A stretch of DNA of 6,710 nucleotides, from the NCBI GenBank assembly GCA_900766785.1, contig CAAFWT010000095.1, positions 1 through 6,710 of the forward strand, read 5' to 3'. The position numbers and the translations under genes were made by a program. Positions 1 to 5,730 of the stretch are shown here, one piece after another (position 1 is the first letter of the stretch; every line of letters begins with the position of its first letter). A model generated the notes under the pieces. The model saw only the letters and a program-made list of their open reading frames with translations. It searched no databases and was not told where the DNA came from. This stretch comes from an uncultured Paraprevotella sp. (GTDB lineage Bacteria > Bacteroidota > Bacteroidia > Bacteroidales > Bacteroidaceae).

Positions 1-4
1 CTCG

Positions 5-54
5 CTGATTATCATTGTTCGCCATCTAATGGCGAACAAAAGTGATAAAGTCAG
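5..54. other. Long imperfect palindrome (hairpin)
   Basis: An 11-bp perfect inverted repeat, TTGTTCGCCAT at 15-25 and ATGGCGAACAA at 29-39, is separated by three bases. It extends outward through TTATCA (9-14) pairing with TGATAA (43-48), and CTGA (5-8) pairing with TCAG (51-54). The total is 21 bp, with bulges of three and two bases, both on the right-hand arm. Neither strand has a T-run directly after the stem, so it is not a classic intrinsic terminator. The rest of 1-280 shows no convincing gene on either strand. The function is unknown: it could be a 3' end processing or stability hairpin, part of a dispersed intergenic repeat, or the edge of a feature outside the window. Confidence 0.7.
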
Positions 55-219
55 GAAAAGACAATCCGCATCAAAACACAAGCAGTGCTCAGCAAGGAGC
101 GCTAATGAACGATTCGGGATAAAGCAGAGTACGAATGAAGACGGTTGATGCATATTAGGTATCAACATGACAAGGTGAAAAGGACCATGTACGCCTCACA
201 CCATTTCCTCGAACCCAAA

Positions 220-283
220 ATAGAAAACAGAAAAGTATACGCCTTTTCCCCAATAAGCATTGCGATGGCTCACGCAAGGCTTA
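220..283 (-). terminator. Possible weak terminator after the lipoprotein gene
   Basis: Two hairpins follow each other on the minus strand. The first starts at the lipoprotein stop codon: TAAGC and TTGCG (279-283 and 273-277) pair with CGCAA and GCTTA (260-264 and 254-258), giving a 10-bp stem with one C-T mismatch and an 8-base loop. The second is a 6-bp GAAAAG/CTTTTC stem (243-248 with 230-235), followed by the T-rich stretch TGTTTTCTATTTT. The stem of the second is AT-rich and the T tract is interrupted, so termination efficiency is uncertain. The position, at the end of a five-gene same-strand run, favours a 3' end signal. Confidence 0.35.
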
Positions 284-799
284 CCTCACGGCCTCTAAGA
301 GAGTATCAGCCAGAGGCATATTGGAATCGTCGTACATATGAGTGATAATGCCCAGCTCATTGACCACGTAGATGCGTGGTACGATGGCAGAAGCGAATAG
401 ATTATACACATCCCTATCCTTCTGAGGAGAGCAAGGGAAGGTCAGATGATGCTCCTCCCAATACTTCTCCACCACTTCATGCCCATTTTCTCTACTGATG
501 CCCAGGGTATGGATATTCGTCTGGTCCTTGGTCTTCTGATAGAAGTACTCTATCTCGGGCAGTTCCTTCTGACAGTCAGGGCATCCAGTACTGAAGAGGA
601 TCAGGACGAGACGTTTCCCTGCCCAACTATCATTATTCACCACTGTTCCATCGAGCAGAGTCAGGGACAACTGTGGCAAGGAATCCCCTACCTGTACATA
701 CTCACACACTTCCACAGGCTTATCACCCCTGACACAGGACGTCAGTATCAGAGACATGCCCAAGAGCAACAGGAAACACCCTCTCCTAATCTTTATCAT
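281..799 (-). CDS. Thioredoxin-fold (TlpA/ResA-like) lipoprotein
   Basis: Predicted 172-residue lipoprotein. The chosen ATG at 797-799 gives a textbook lipoprotein signal: a basic start (MIKIRR), a hydrophobic core and the lipobox LTSC, with Cys22 as the lipidated residue. An upstream in-frame ATG at 863-865 would overlap the preceding gene and bury the signal peptide behind 22 polar residues, so I rejected it. The mature part matches the TlpA/ResA/AhpC-TSA thioredoxin family: an FSTGCPDCQKELP active site with Cys73 and Cys76 (CPDC), and the cis-proline segment IVPRIYVV around Pro141. Such proteins are tethered to a membrane facing the periplasm and usually reduce or oxidise disulfides, for example in cytochrome maturation or stress responses. 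The substrate cannot be told here. No Shine-Dalgarno sequence is seen. It is the last gene of the run, 56 bases after rsmF, with no partner oxidoreductase nearby. Confidence 0.85.
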   Translation of the reverse strand: MIKIRRGCFLLLLGMSLILTSCVRGDKPVEVCEYVQVGDSLPQLSLTLLDGTVVNNDSWAGKRLVLILFSTGCPDCQKELPEIEYFYQKTKDQTNIHTLGISRENGHEVVEKYWEEHHLTFPCSPQKDRDVYNLFASAIVPRIYVVNELGIITHMYDDSNMPLADTLLEAVR

Positions 800-855
800 C
801 GCTTTTTTATTTATGGACGTAAAAACATCAGTAGGACATTGTTGACTCATTAGTG

Positions 856-2106
856 TCATCGGCATGATGAATCTAATTCACCAAACAGGCAGAAAGGAGT
901 GGTGAAGCCACTGCGGATGCGCCACTCGGAGGGATACAGATTGTTGATGCGGGTACCTACACTCTTACCTTGACCTAATGGGAATCCGCAATAGGAAAGG
1001 GTGACCATGCCTCGAGGGGCATCTACACGAATGGCTTCCCTGCGCAGATACTGAAGGGCCTGCTGGTAGGTGAGGGGCACCTGTGGGAGGGAGATGGTGT
1101 CTTGGCCGTAAGTACTGCTGTCATAGAGCACACGCAGATGACGATGCACTCGGGCCGAAAGTGATTCAAGGTCTGATGGGGTGGCAGCATCGGTATCAGC
1201 AGACCGGCGGATGACTGCCACATAGAAACCTTCTCCCCTATCTCTGCCAGGGAGGAAATGACGTTCCTCCAGCAATTCTCCTCCCAATAGCTGACAGGCA
1301 TAGCGAGCATTCTCTTCATCCTCAAAATGATTGAAGGTGCAGGTGCTGTAGATGAGGAGTCCGCCAGGACGGAGCACAGGAAGGATATCCTGCAGGATAT
1401 CTCGCTGACGCTGACGGCAGAGCTCCACATTGTGGAGACTCCAGTCACGAATGGCCTGCTCGTCCTTGCGGAACATACCTTCTCCCGAACAGGGGACATC
1501 GGTGAGGAGGAGATCGAACTGTGAGGGAAAGGCGGCGAAATCGGACGGATGATTGTTGGTAACCAAGGAGGTCACTGGATACGACGTGTCGGGCATCCCC
1601 GAGGTCCACTTGGTCATATTCTCGGCCAGTACATGAGCGCGTTTGGGCATCACCTCATTGCTGACAAGAAGAGACCCTTGAGGAAGAAGGCCTGCCAGGA
1701 GCGTGGACTTTCCACCTGGAGCAGCACAGAGGTCGAGTGCTGCCAGGGGAGAGGAAGGGGTTTCATCATTAAGAGGAAGATAGCGCCGGAGAACCTCTGC
1801 CACATACATCGAAGATGCTTCCTGCACATAATAGGCACCAGCATGCAGAAGGGGATCGAAGGTGAAAGAGGGTCGCTGAGGGAGATACCAGGCATGGGGA
1901 CACCAGGGAACAGCATCGTAATGCGCATCCAGATGATGCAAGACCGAGGAGACCTGCTCGGGAGTCATGCAAGCTGTCACCTTACGCATGTTGAGACGGA
2001 CGGACACGGAGGGGTCCACGGTCTCAAGGGAGTGGCAGAGCATGTCGGCCAGGGAGCATGCATAATGGGCATGCATCAGGGAAATGAAATCCTGTGGTAA
2101 CGGCAT
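856..2106 (-). CDS. rsmF: RsmF-like 16S rRNA m5C methyltransferase
   Basis: A 416-residue SAM-dependent RNA cytosine-5 methyltransferase of the NOL1/NOP2/Sun (RsmB/RsmF) family, cytoplasmic, expected to methylate rRNA. Visible motifs in order: the N-terminal SVRLN segment (35-39), the pre-catalytic YYVQEASSM (92-100), SAM-binding motif I DLCAAPGGKS (125-134), motif IV DVPCSGEGMFRK (203-214) with Cys206, and motif VI YSTCTFNHFEDEEN (253-266) with Cys256. In this family the motif VI cysteine is the nucleophile and the motif IV cysteine assists product release. The C-terminus carries the RsmF-type signature REAIRVDAPRG...PLG...NNLYPSEWRIRS (356-399), which separates it from RsmB. E. coli RsmF has 479 residues; the part between the catalytic domain and this signature appears shortened. 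An 18-residue tail follows EWRIR. It starts six bases after thyA stops, so the two are probably co-transcribed. The RsmF assignment within the family is likely but not certain. Confidence 0.88.
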   Translation of the reverse strand: MPLPQDFISLMHAHYACSLADMLCHSLETVDPSVSVRLNMRKVTACMTPEQVSSVLHHLDAHYDAVPWCPHAWYLPQRPSFTFDPLLHAGAYYVQEASSMYVAEVLRRYLPLNDETPSSPLAALDLCAAPGGKSTLLAGLLPQGSLLVSNEVMPKRAHVLAENMTKWTSGMPDTSYPVTSLVTNNHPSDFAAFPSQFDLLLTDVPCSGEGMFRKDEQAIRDWSLHNVELCRQRQRDILQDILPVLRPGGLLIYSTCTFNHFEDEENARYACQLLGGELLEERHFLPGRDRGEGFYVAVIRRSADTDAATPSDLESLSARVHRHLRVLYDSSTYGQDTISLPQVPLTYQQALQYLRREAIRVDAPRGMVTLSYCGFPLGQGKSVGTRINNLYPSEWRIRSGFTTPFCLFGELDSSCR

Positions 2107-2112
2107 GAGGTA

Positions 2113-2910
2113 TCAGACGGAGACTACACCCTTGATGGCAGGCCATGGATCATACCCCTGAAGCTGGAAATCCTCATACTGGAAGGAGAAGATATCCTTA
2201 ACCTCGGGATTGAGTATCATCCTGGGCAGAGGACGCGGCTCACGAGATAGCTGAAGACGTACCTGCTCCAGATGGTTGAGATAGATGTGGGTGTCGCCTG
2301 TGGTGTGGATGAAGTGACCGGGACGCAAGCCGCACACCTGTGCCATCATCATGCACAGAAGGGCATAGGAAGCAATATTGAAGGGAACTCCCAGAAAGAC
2401 ATCGGCAGAACGCTGATAGAGCTGCAGGGAGAGTCGGCCATCAGCCACATAGAACTGCATGAAGGCATGACATGGGGGCAAATGCATCTGTGGGAGATCG
2501 GCCACGTTCCATGCCGAAACGATGATGCGCCTGCTGTCGGGATTATGTTTCAGGTCGTCCACAGCCTGCTGTATCTGGTCGATATGTCCACCAGAGTAAT
2601 CGGGCCAGGAACGCCACTGGTATCCATAGATATGACCCAAGTCACCTGTCTCGGGGTCGGCCCACTCGTTCCAGATACGCACGCCATGCTCCTGGAGGTA
2701 ACGCACATTGGTGTCACCCTGCAGGAACCAGAGAAGTTCGTAGATGATGGACTTGAGATGAACCTTCTTGGTGGTGAGCAGAGGAAAGCCCTGCTCAAGG
2801 TCATAACGGCACTGATGACCAAAAATGCTGATGGTTCCTGTACCTGTGCGGTCATGCTTCTGCACGCCCTCATCAAGTATCTTCTGCACCAGATCAAGAT
2901 ATTGTCTCAT
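2113..2910 (-). CDS. thyA: Thymidylate synthase ThyA
   Basis: A 265-residue cytoplasmic enzyme converting dUMP and methylenetetrahydrofolate to dTMP and dihydrofolate. The length matches the E. coli enzyme (264), and the full set of family residues is present: Arg21 in HDRTGTGT, the FPLLTTKK segment (42-49), Arg127-Arg128 (DSRRII), the nucleophile Cys147 in LPPCHAFMQFY, Arg167 (QRSAD), Asn178 (PFNIASY), and His208/Tyr210 in TGDTHIYLNH. The end YDPWPAIKGVVSV fits the conserved C-terminal tail. It lies 78 bases after folA and six before rsmF. FolA regenerates tetrahydrofolate from the dihydrofolate ThyA releases, so the pairing is functional. The 78-base gap could hold a secondary promoter, but I found no convincing -7/-33 pair there. 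It is a complete gene with nothing missing. Confidence 0.98.
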   Translation of the reverse strand: MRQYLDLVQKILDEGVQKHDRTGTGTISIFGHQCRYDLEQGFPLLTTKKVHLKSIIYELLWFLQGDTNVRYLQEHGVRIWNEWADPETGDLGHIYGYQWRSWPDYSGGHIDQIQQAVDDLKHNPDSRRIIVSAWNVADLPQMHLPPCHAFMQFYVADGRLSLQLYQRSADVFLGVPFNIASYALLCMMMAQVCGLRPGHFIHTTGDTHIYLNHLEQVRLQLSREPRPLPRMILNPEVKDIFSFQYEDFQLQGYDPWPAIKGVVSV

Positions 2911-2988
2911 ATTATAGGAATCGCTCTAAGATGGTTATACAAGCATGTTCTGCGGAATGAGAATAACGCTGCAATGGGAGCGTGAAGG

Positions 2989-3480
2989 TCACTGGTCTCG
3001 CCTGCGATAATCCACAAAACGATAAGATTGATGGTGACGCTCGTCCGCCTCATGACATTCTTCTGCTATGGGTTCCCACTGGTGGGGATCAACCTGGGGA
3101 AAGAAGGCATCGGCCTGGGCCGGCTCATCGCTGACATGGGTGAGATACAGTCGGTGGGCCATAGCTATAGACTGACGGTAGAGGGTCTCTCCACCGATGA
3201 TAAAAATCTCTTCGTCGGGAGAACAACTGGCCAAAGCGGATTCAAGAGAAGAGAACACTTCGGCACCAGGGAAAGACAATGGTTGACGGGAAAGAACCAC
3301 ATTGCGACGGTTAGGCAATGCTCCCTTGGGGAAAGACTCAAAGGTCTTGCGGCCCATCACGATGGTGTGTCCCGTGGTGAGAGCCTTGAAACGCTTGAGG
3401 TCATTGGGCAACCAATAAAGCAACTTATTGTCATACCCGATGGCACCATTGCTTGCCACAGCGGCAATCAGACTAATCAT
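2989..3480 (-). CDS. folA: Dihydrofolate reductase FolA
   Basis: A 163-residue cytoplasmic enzyme reducing dihydrofolate to tetrahydrofolate with NADPH; it is the trimethoprim target family. Visible features: the N-terminal strand and Met20-type loop (ISLIAAVASNGAIGYDNKLL), catalytic Asp27 in LPNDLKRFK, the VMGRKTFES nucleotide-binding segment (41-49), the folate-contacting arginine region LPNRRNVVLS (55-64), the cofactor glycines GG at 96-97 (IIGGETLY), and Thr114 in YLTHV. The position usually occupied by Pro in the LPW motif is Tyr22 here (LLYWLP). The ATG at 3478-3480 is chosen because it places the conserved MISLIAAVA at the start, overlaps the upstream stop as ATGA and has a Shine-Dalgarno sequence ten bases upstream. 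The longer reading frame to 3516 adds only a polar 12-residue leader that is really an out-of-frame part of the regulator gene. Confidence 0.96.
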   Translation of the reverse strand: MISLIAAVASNGAIGYDNKLLYWLPNDLKRFKALTTGHTIVMGRKTFESFPKGALPNRRNVVLSRQPLSFPGAEVFSSLESALASCSPDEEIFIIGGETLYRQSIAMAHRLYLTHVSDEPAQADAFFPQVDPHQWEPIAEECHEADERHHQSYRFVDYRRRDQ

Positions 3481-3962
3481 TCTTCCACTGCCTCCTCTTT
3501 TTCGGTTTCCAGACACACGGGCAGGCGACGACAGATGGCCTCATTGAAGGAGATGATGGTCTCGCTCCTCTGCAGACCCAATGGCTGAAGCTGGTCGTGA
3601 ATGATGCTGAGCATATGGTGATTATTACGCGCATATATCTTAATAAACATGTCATAACCACCTGTGGTATAATGACACTCCACCACCTCGGGAATGGCTC
3701 TCAAGGCTTCAACAACACGGTCGAAATCGGAAGGGTCCTTGAGAAAAAGGCCGATGAAGGCACAGGTTTCATAACCCAAAGATTCGGGGTCAAAGACAAA
3801 CTGAGAACCTTTGATAACACCCAACTGAACGAGTCGGCGTATACGCTGATGAATGGCAGCGCCCGAAACATGACATGCACGGGCTACCTCCAGAAAGGGT
3901 ATGCGTGCATTGTCGGCAATCATCGACAGAATCTGTCGGTCAAGAGCATCAAGTTTACACAT
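3477..3962 (-). CDS. Lrp/AsnC-family transcriptional regulator
   Basis: A 161-residue DNA-binding regulator. Residues 4-52 form the family winged helix-turn-helix (LDALDRQILSMIADNARIPF then VSGAAIHQRIRRL, the probable recognition helix at 33-44). Residues about 66-142 form the RAM ligand-sensing and oligomerisation domain, with the ligand-site-like turn TTGGYDMFIKIY (99-110). The acidic tail ends in EKEEAVEE. Family members act as dimers or octamers, often sense amino acids, and commonly autoregulate. The ligand and targets cannot be read from the sequence. The ATG at 3960-3962 gives the normal family N-terminus, and no Shine-Dalgarno sequence precedes it. It is the first gene of the run and overlaps folA by four bases (ATGA). 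A palindromic TCGCT-ATG-AGCGA at 4001-4013 in the leader is a possible but unproven operator. The family assignment is secure; a specific name is not justified. Confidence 0.93.
   Translation of the reverse strand: MCKLDALDRQILSMIADNARIPFLEVARACHVSGAAIHQRIRRLVQLGVIKGSQFVFDPESLGYETCAFIGLFLKDPSDFDRVVEALRAIPEVVECHYTTGGYDMFIKIYARNNHHMLSIIHDQLQPLGLQRSETIISFNEAICRRLPVCLETEKEEAVEE
3491..3497 (-). promoter_or_regulatory. Shine-Dalgarno sequence for folA
   Basis: GAGGAGG on the minus strand lies inside the last codons of the regulator gene (the Glu-Glu-Ala codons), ten bases before the folA ATG at 3480. It decides the folA start and, with the ATGA overlap, suggests folA translation is coupled to that of the regulator. 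Confidence 0.7.
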
Positions 3963-4063
3963 AGAGTTTGAACGTACCTAAATATATACTATCAATACTT
4001 TCGCTATGAGCGATATCACGTCGCCAGACGGAAACTGGGGACAGATAACAAACTGTAAGCATA

Positions 4064-4092
4064 CAAAAGTATAAAAAAAAGGTGACCTGCAA
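4064..4092 (-). promoter_or_regulatory. Candidate Bacteroidetes promoter for the regulator-folA run
   Basis: On the minus strand, TACTTTTG (4064-4071) fits the Bacteroidetes -7 consensus TAnnTTTG. A TTG (4090-4092) lies 18 bases upstream, near the expected -33 position. The implied start near 4055-4058 would leave a leader of about 95 bases before the regulator ATG at 3962. The -33 element is only a partial match (TTG preceded by C). It overlaps the upstream terminator, which is unusual but possible. Confidence 0.45.
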
Positions 4093-4113
4093 GTTACAAG
4101 TCACCTCTTTTTT
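4073..4113 (-). terminator. Intrinsic terminator of the exb cluster, possibly bidirectional
   Basis: The stem AGGTGAC/GTCACCT (4080-4086 with 4100-4106) has a 13-base interior that can form four further pairs with mismatches. It is preceded by A-rich and followed by T-rich DNA on both strands: on the minus strand eight T residues follow the stem, and on the plus strand CTTTTTTA follows. It lies 21 bases past the stop codon of the last exbD. The symmetry would let it stop transcription from either side. Confidence 0.9.
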
Positions 4114-4134
4114 ATGATTCAATTCTTTCCCAGA

Positions 4135-4590
4135 TTATTTTCTGCGAGTAGCAGAGTAATTGAGTCTCAGAGCCCAAGACTTTCTCAGAACCTCCTTGAT
4201 ATCGGTAATGATACCCATCTGAGTGTGCCGATCGGCCTTGATGGAAATAATCTGTTCGGCCTGGTTGGTCATACCCTGACGCTCAGCAGCCACGAAGTCC
4301 ATAACCTCACGAGGTTCAATCATGCGGTCATTGACCTGAATACGTGTACCGCTACCCATCTTGGGACGCAACTGATCGGTGGGAGGACCTACATAGATGT
4401 AGGAAACAACCGACTTCTTGGTCAACTTCTCCAATTCTGTACCCTGAGGTGTGGTGAATTTCACCTGCAATGTCACCTCGCGCATGGTAACCACGCACAT
4501 GAAGAAGAACAAGATGGTAAAAATCAAGTCGGGCAGAGATGAGGTGTTCATCTCGGGCATCTCACGCTCTTTTTTCTTAAATCCTGCCAT
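4135..4590 (-). CDS. exbD: ExbD/TolR-type biopolymer transport protein (second copy)
   Basis: A 151-residue inner-membrane protein with one N-terminal helix and a periplasmic domain. It shows the family layout: a short basic cytosolic start (FKKKERE), then SSLPDLIFTILFFFMCVVT with the conserved membrane aspartate at Asp21, which in ExbD/TolR proteins carries protons, then a periplasmic domain ending in IISIKADRHTQMGIITDIKEV (114-134). The length is normal for the family. It differs clearly from the neighbouring ExbD, so the two look like old paralogues and not a recent duplication. It starts two bases after that gene's TAG, with its own GGAGG nine bases upstream, so translation is probably coupled. 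Expected partner: the ExbB-type channel encoded upstream. It is the last gene before the terminator. Confidence 0.92.
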   Translation of the reverse strand: MAGFKKKEREMPEMNTSSLPDLIFTILFFFMCVVTMREVTLQVKFTTPQGTELEKLTKKSVVSYIYVGPPTDQLRPKMGSGTRIQVNDRMIEPREVMDFVAAERQGMTNQAEQIISIKADRHTQMGIITDIKEVLRKSWALRLNYSATRRK

Positions 4591-4592
4591 TA

Positions 4593-5192
4593 CTATTGTC
4601 CTCCATACTTTTTGGGTTCAGCCTCAGAAATATTCTGGGGATAATATGCGCGTACGGCCACCTTCTGCTCGTCGGAGAGTGCATCATATGGACGTCCGAA
4701 CTTCTGCTTTGACAATTCGTTACGCAACTCGTTGTATGCAGCCACCAACTCGTTCTGTACTTCAAAATACACTGAATAAGGTGTACCACGGTCAGTCTGA
4801 ACTGATATCACATGCTTGTCAGTAACGAAGCACTGTCCGAGAAGATCGATGTTCTTGACATGCTTCTCAGGGAACTTGCTCAGATTCTGTTCGTTCTTCA
4901 CAAAGTCCTTGACACGCTGGCGCAAATTGGCCAAATCTTCATAATCGCTCTTCATTTCATCCTTTACCCATACCTGTCCTGCTGCATTCAATCGCACGCA
5001 GAGAAGATTACGGGATTTGATGTCCATCGTAGCGTCTTCCTGATTCTCTTCTGGTGGACGGGGCAAGCGACGAGACAAGCCCATGTCGGTATCCATAGAA
5101 GTGGTAATCAAGAAGAAGATGAGCAAGATGAAAGATATGTCCGCAGTTGAACTGGAATTCAACCCAGGAACTTTCTTCTTCTTCTTTGCCAT
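4593..5192 (-). CDS. exbD: ExbD/TolR-type biopolymer transport protein, long form
   Basis: A 199-residue ExbD-family inner-membrane protein. The N-terminus is strongly basic (MAKKKKK), followed by STADISFILLIFFLITTS with the key aspartate at Asp18 and the family-typical GLSRRLPRPP (38-47) just outside the membrane. The segment ISVQTDRGTPYSVYFEVQNEL (129-149) matches the usual end of an ExbD periplasmic domain. Two parts exceed the usual family length of about 130-150: roughly 96-127, before that segment, and a charged tail at 158-199 ending in KKYGGQ. It should pair with the ExbB subunit to use the proton gradient to energise an outer-membrane process, most likely TonB-dependent uptake. It starts seven bases after the four-helix protein and ends two bases before the second exbD. 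No Shine-Dalgarno sequence is seen for this gene. Confidence 0.92.
   Translation of the reverse strand: MAKKKKKVPGLNSSSTADISFILLIFFLITTSMDTDMGLSRRLPRPPEENQEDATMDIKSRNLLCVRLNAAGQVWVKDEMKSDYEDLANLRQRVKDFVKNEQNLSKFPEKHVKNIDLLGQCFVTDKHVISVQTDRGTPYSVYFEVQNELVAAYNELRNELSKQKFGRPYDALSDEQKVAVRAYYPQNISEAEPKKYGGQ
4600..4604 (-). promoter_or_regulatory. Shine-Dalgarno sequence for second exbD
   Basis: GGAGG on the minus strand lies nine bases before the ATG at 4590, inside the Gly-Gly-Gln codons at the end of the upstream exbD. It supports the chosen start and independent re-initiation at a two-base gap. Confidence 0.7.
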
Positions 5193-5199
5193 AATCTGA

Positions 5200-5697
5200 T
5201 TATTTTATAGACTTTGTTTTATTGCCCATAGTAGTCACGATGCCAGTCATGCTGACTGCCACTGAGATAACAGCTGCCAAGAACAAGATGGCGATAGACA
5301 CGCAGAACATATCTACCACAGATACCCATCCAGCAGATGTCACTGTGCCATCCTGTGCTGTGAAAGCCTCTTCGCCCAGGCCGCTGATGATACCGATAAC
5401 CAGAGAAGCAATCAGCAGAACGATGGTGAAGGTGATAATCTTACCTCCTGGAACGCCAGAAGCAGATGCCGACCCACCGGATTTGCCGCCAATACCCTTG
5501 AACACACTCCATACGGTCAGACCTACCATAACCAGGAAGAGCGCATACATAAGAATGAGCAACAAGTCGGTCAGCATGGGCTCATTGTAATCACCCACGG
5601 GGTTATTGAAGCCAATGCTGAAGAAAGCAGCAAAGCAAACAATAATGATACCCACGCAGATGTACAGAGCCATCTTGGATATTTTCTCAATCTTCAT
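5200..5697 (-). CDS. Four-helix membrane protein of unknown function in exb cluster
   Basis: A 165-residue integral membrane protein that I cannot place in a family of known function. Hydrophobic segments lie at about 10-28, 43-63, 87-107 and 127-153. The first loop contains NNPVGDYNEPML, a flexible Gly/Ser-rich stretch (GGKSGGSASASGVPGG, 70-85) separates helices two and three, and the C-terminus is basic (NKTKSIK). With the N-terminus inside, both ends and the Gly/Ser loop would be cytoplasmic. The ATG at 5695-5697 is chosen because AAAGGAG lies eight bases upstream; the longer frame starts only with a TTG at 5718. It sits 33 bases after exbB and seven before exbD, so it is very likely co-expressed with the motor. 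From memory, similar proteins occupy this place in other Bacteroidetes exb clusters. A role as an accessory or regulatory subunit is inference from position only. Confidence 0.85.
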   Translation of the reverse strand: MKIEKISKMALYICVGIIIVCFAAFFSIGFNNPVGDYNEPMLTDLLLILMYALFLVMVGLTVWSVFKGIGGKSGGSASASGVPGGKIITFTIVLLIASLVIGIISGLGEEAFTAQDGTVTSAGWVSVVDMFCVSIAILFLAAVISVAVSMTGIVTTMGNKTKSIK

Positions 5698-5705
5698 AAA
5701 AGAAT

Positions 5706-5712
5706 CTCCTTT
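5706..5712 (-). promoter_or_regulatory. Shine-Dalgarno sequence for four-helix protein
   Basis: AAAGGAG on the minus strand lies eight bases before the ATG at 5697. It rules out the alternative TTG start at 5718, which would place this motif inside the coding region. Confidence 0.75.
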
Positions 5713-5730
5713 GCTCAAAAAAAGGGTTTA

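Noticed and set aside
145..345. 66-codon plus-strand frame at the left end
   Set aside because: It runs into the antisense of the lipoprotein gene, begins without a ribosome site or promoter, and its product has no recognisable motif.
446..853. 135-codon plus-strand frame
   Set aside because: It is fully antisense to the lipoprotein gene, whose lipobox, CPDC site and cis-proline show the minus strand is coding.
800..865. Longer start for the lipoprotein gene
   Set aside because: It would put 22 polar residues ahead of a complete lipoprotein signal peptide and overlap the rsmF end.
1549..2100. 183-codon plus-strand frame
   Set aside because: It is antisense to rsmF and low in recognisable structure; a shadow of codon bias.
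2272..2985. 237-codon plus-strand frame
   Set aside because: It is antisense to thyA, which has all catalytic residues; the open frame is a by-product of composition.
2911..2988. Promoter in the folA-thyA gap
   Set aside because: TATAAC-like and TTG-like pieces are present, but spacing does not fit either the Bacteroidetes or sigma-70 pattern.
3481..3516. Twelve-residue N-terminal extension of folA
   Set aside because: The conserved DHFR start MISLIAAVA, the ATGA overlap and the Shine-Dalgarno spacing all place the start at 3480.
3028..3588. 186-codon plus-strand frame
   Set aside because: It is antisense to folA and the regulator end, with no motif and no plausible start signal.
5698..5718. 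TTG start for the four-helix protein
   Set aside because: The ATG at 5697 has an AAAGGAG motif at ideal spacing, which would be coding under the TTG start.
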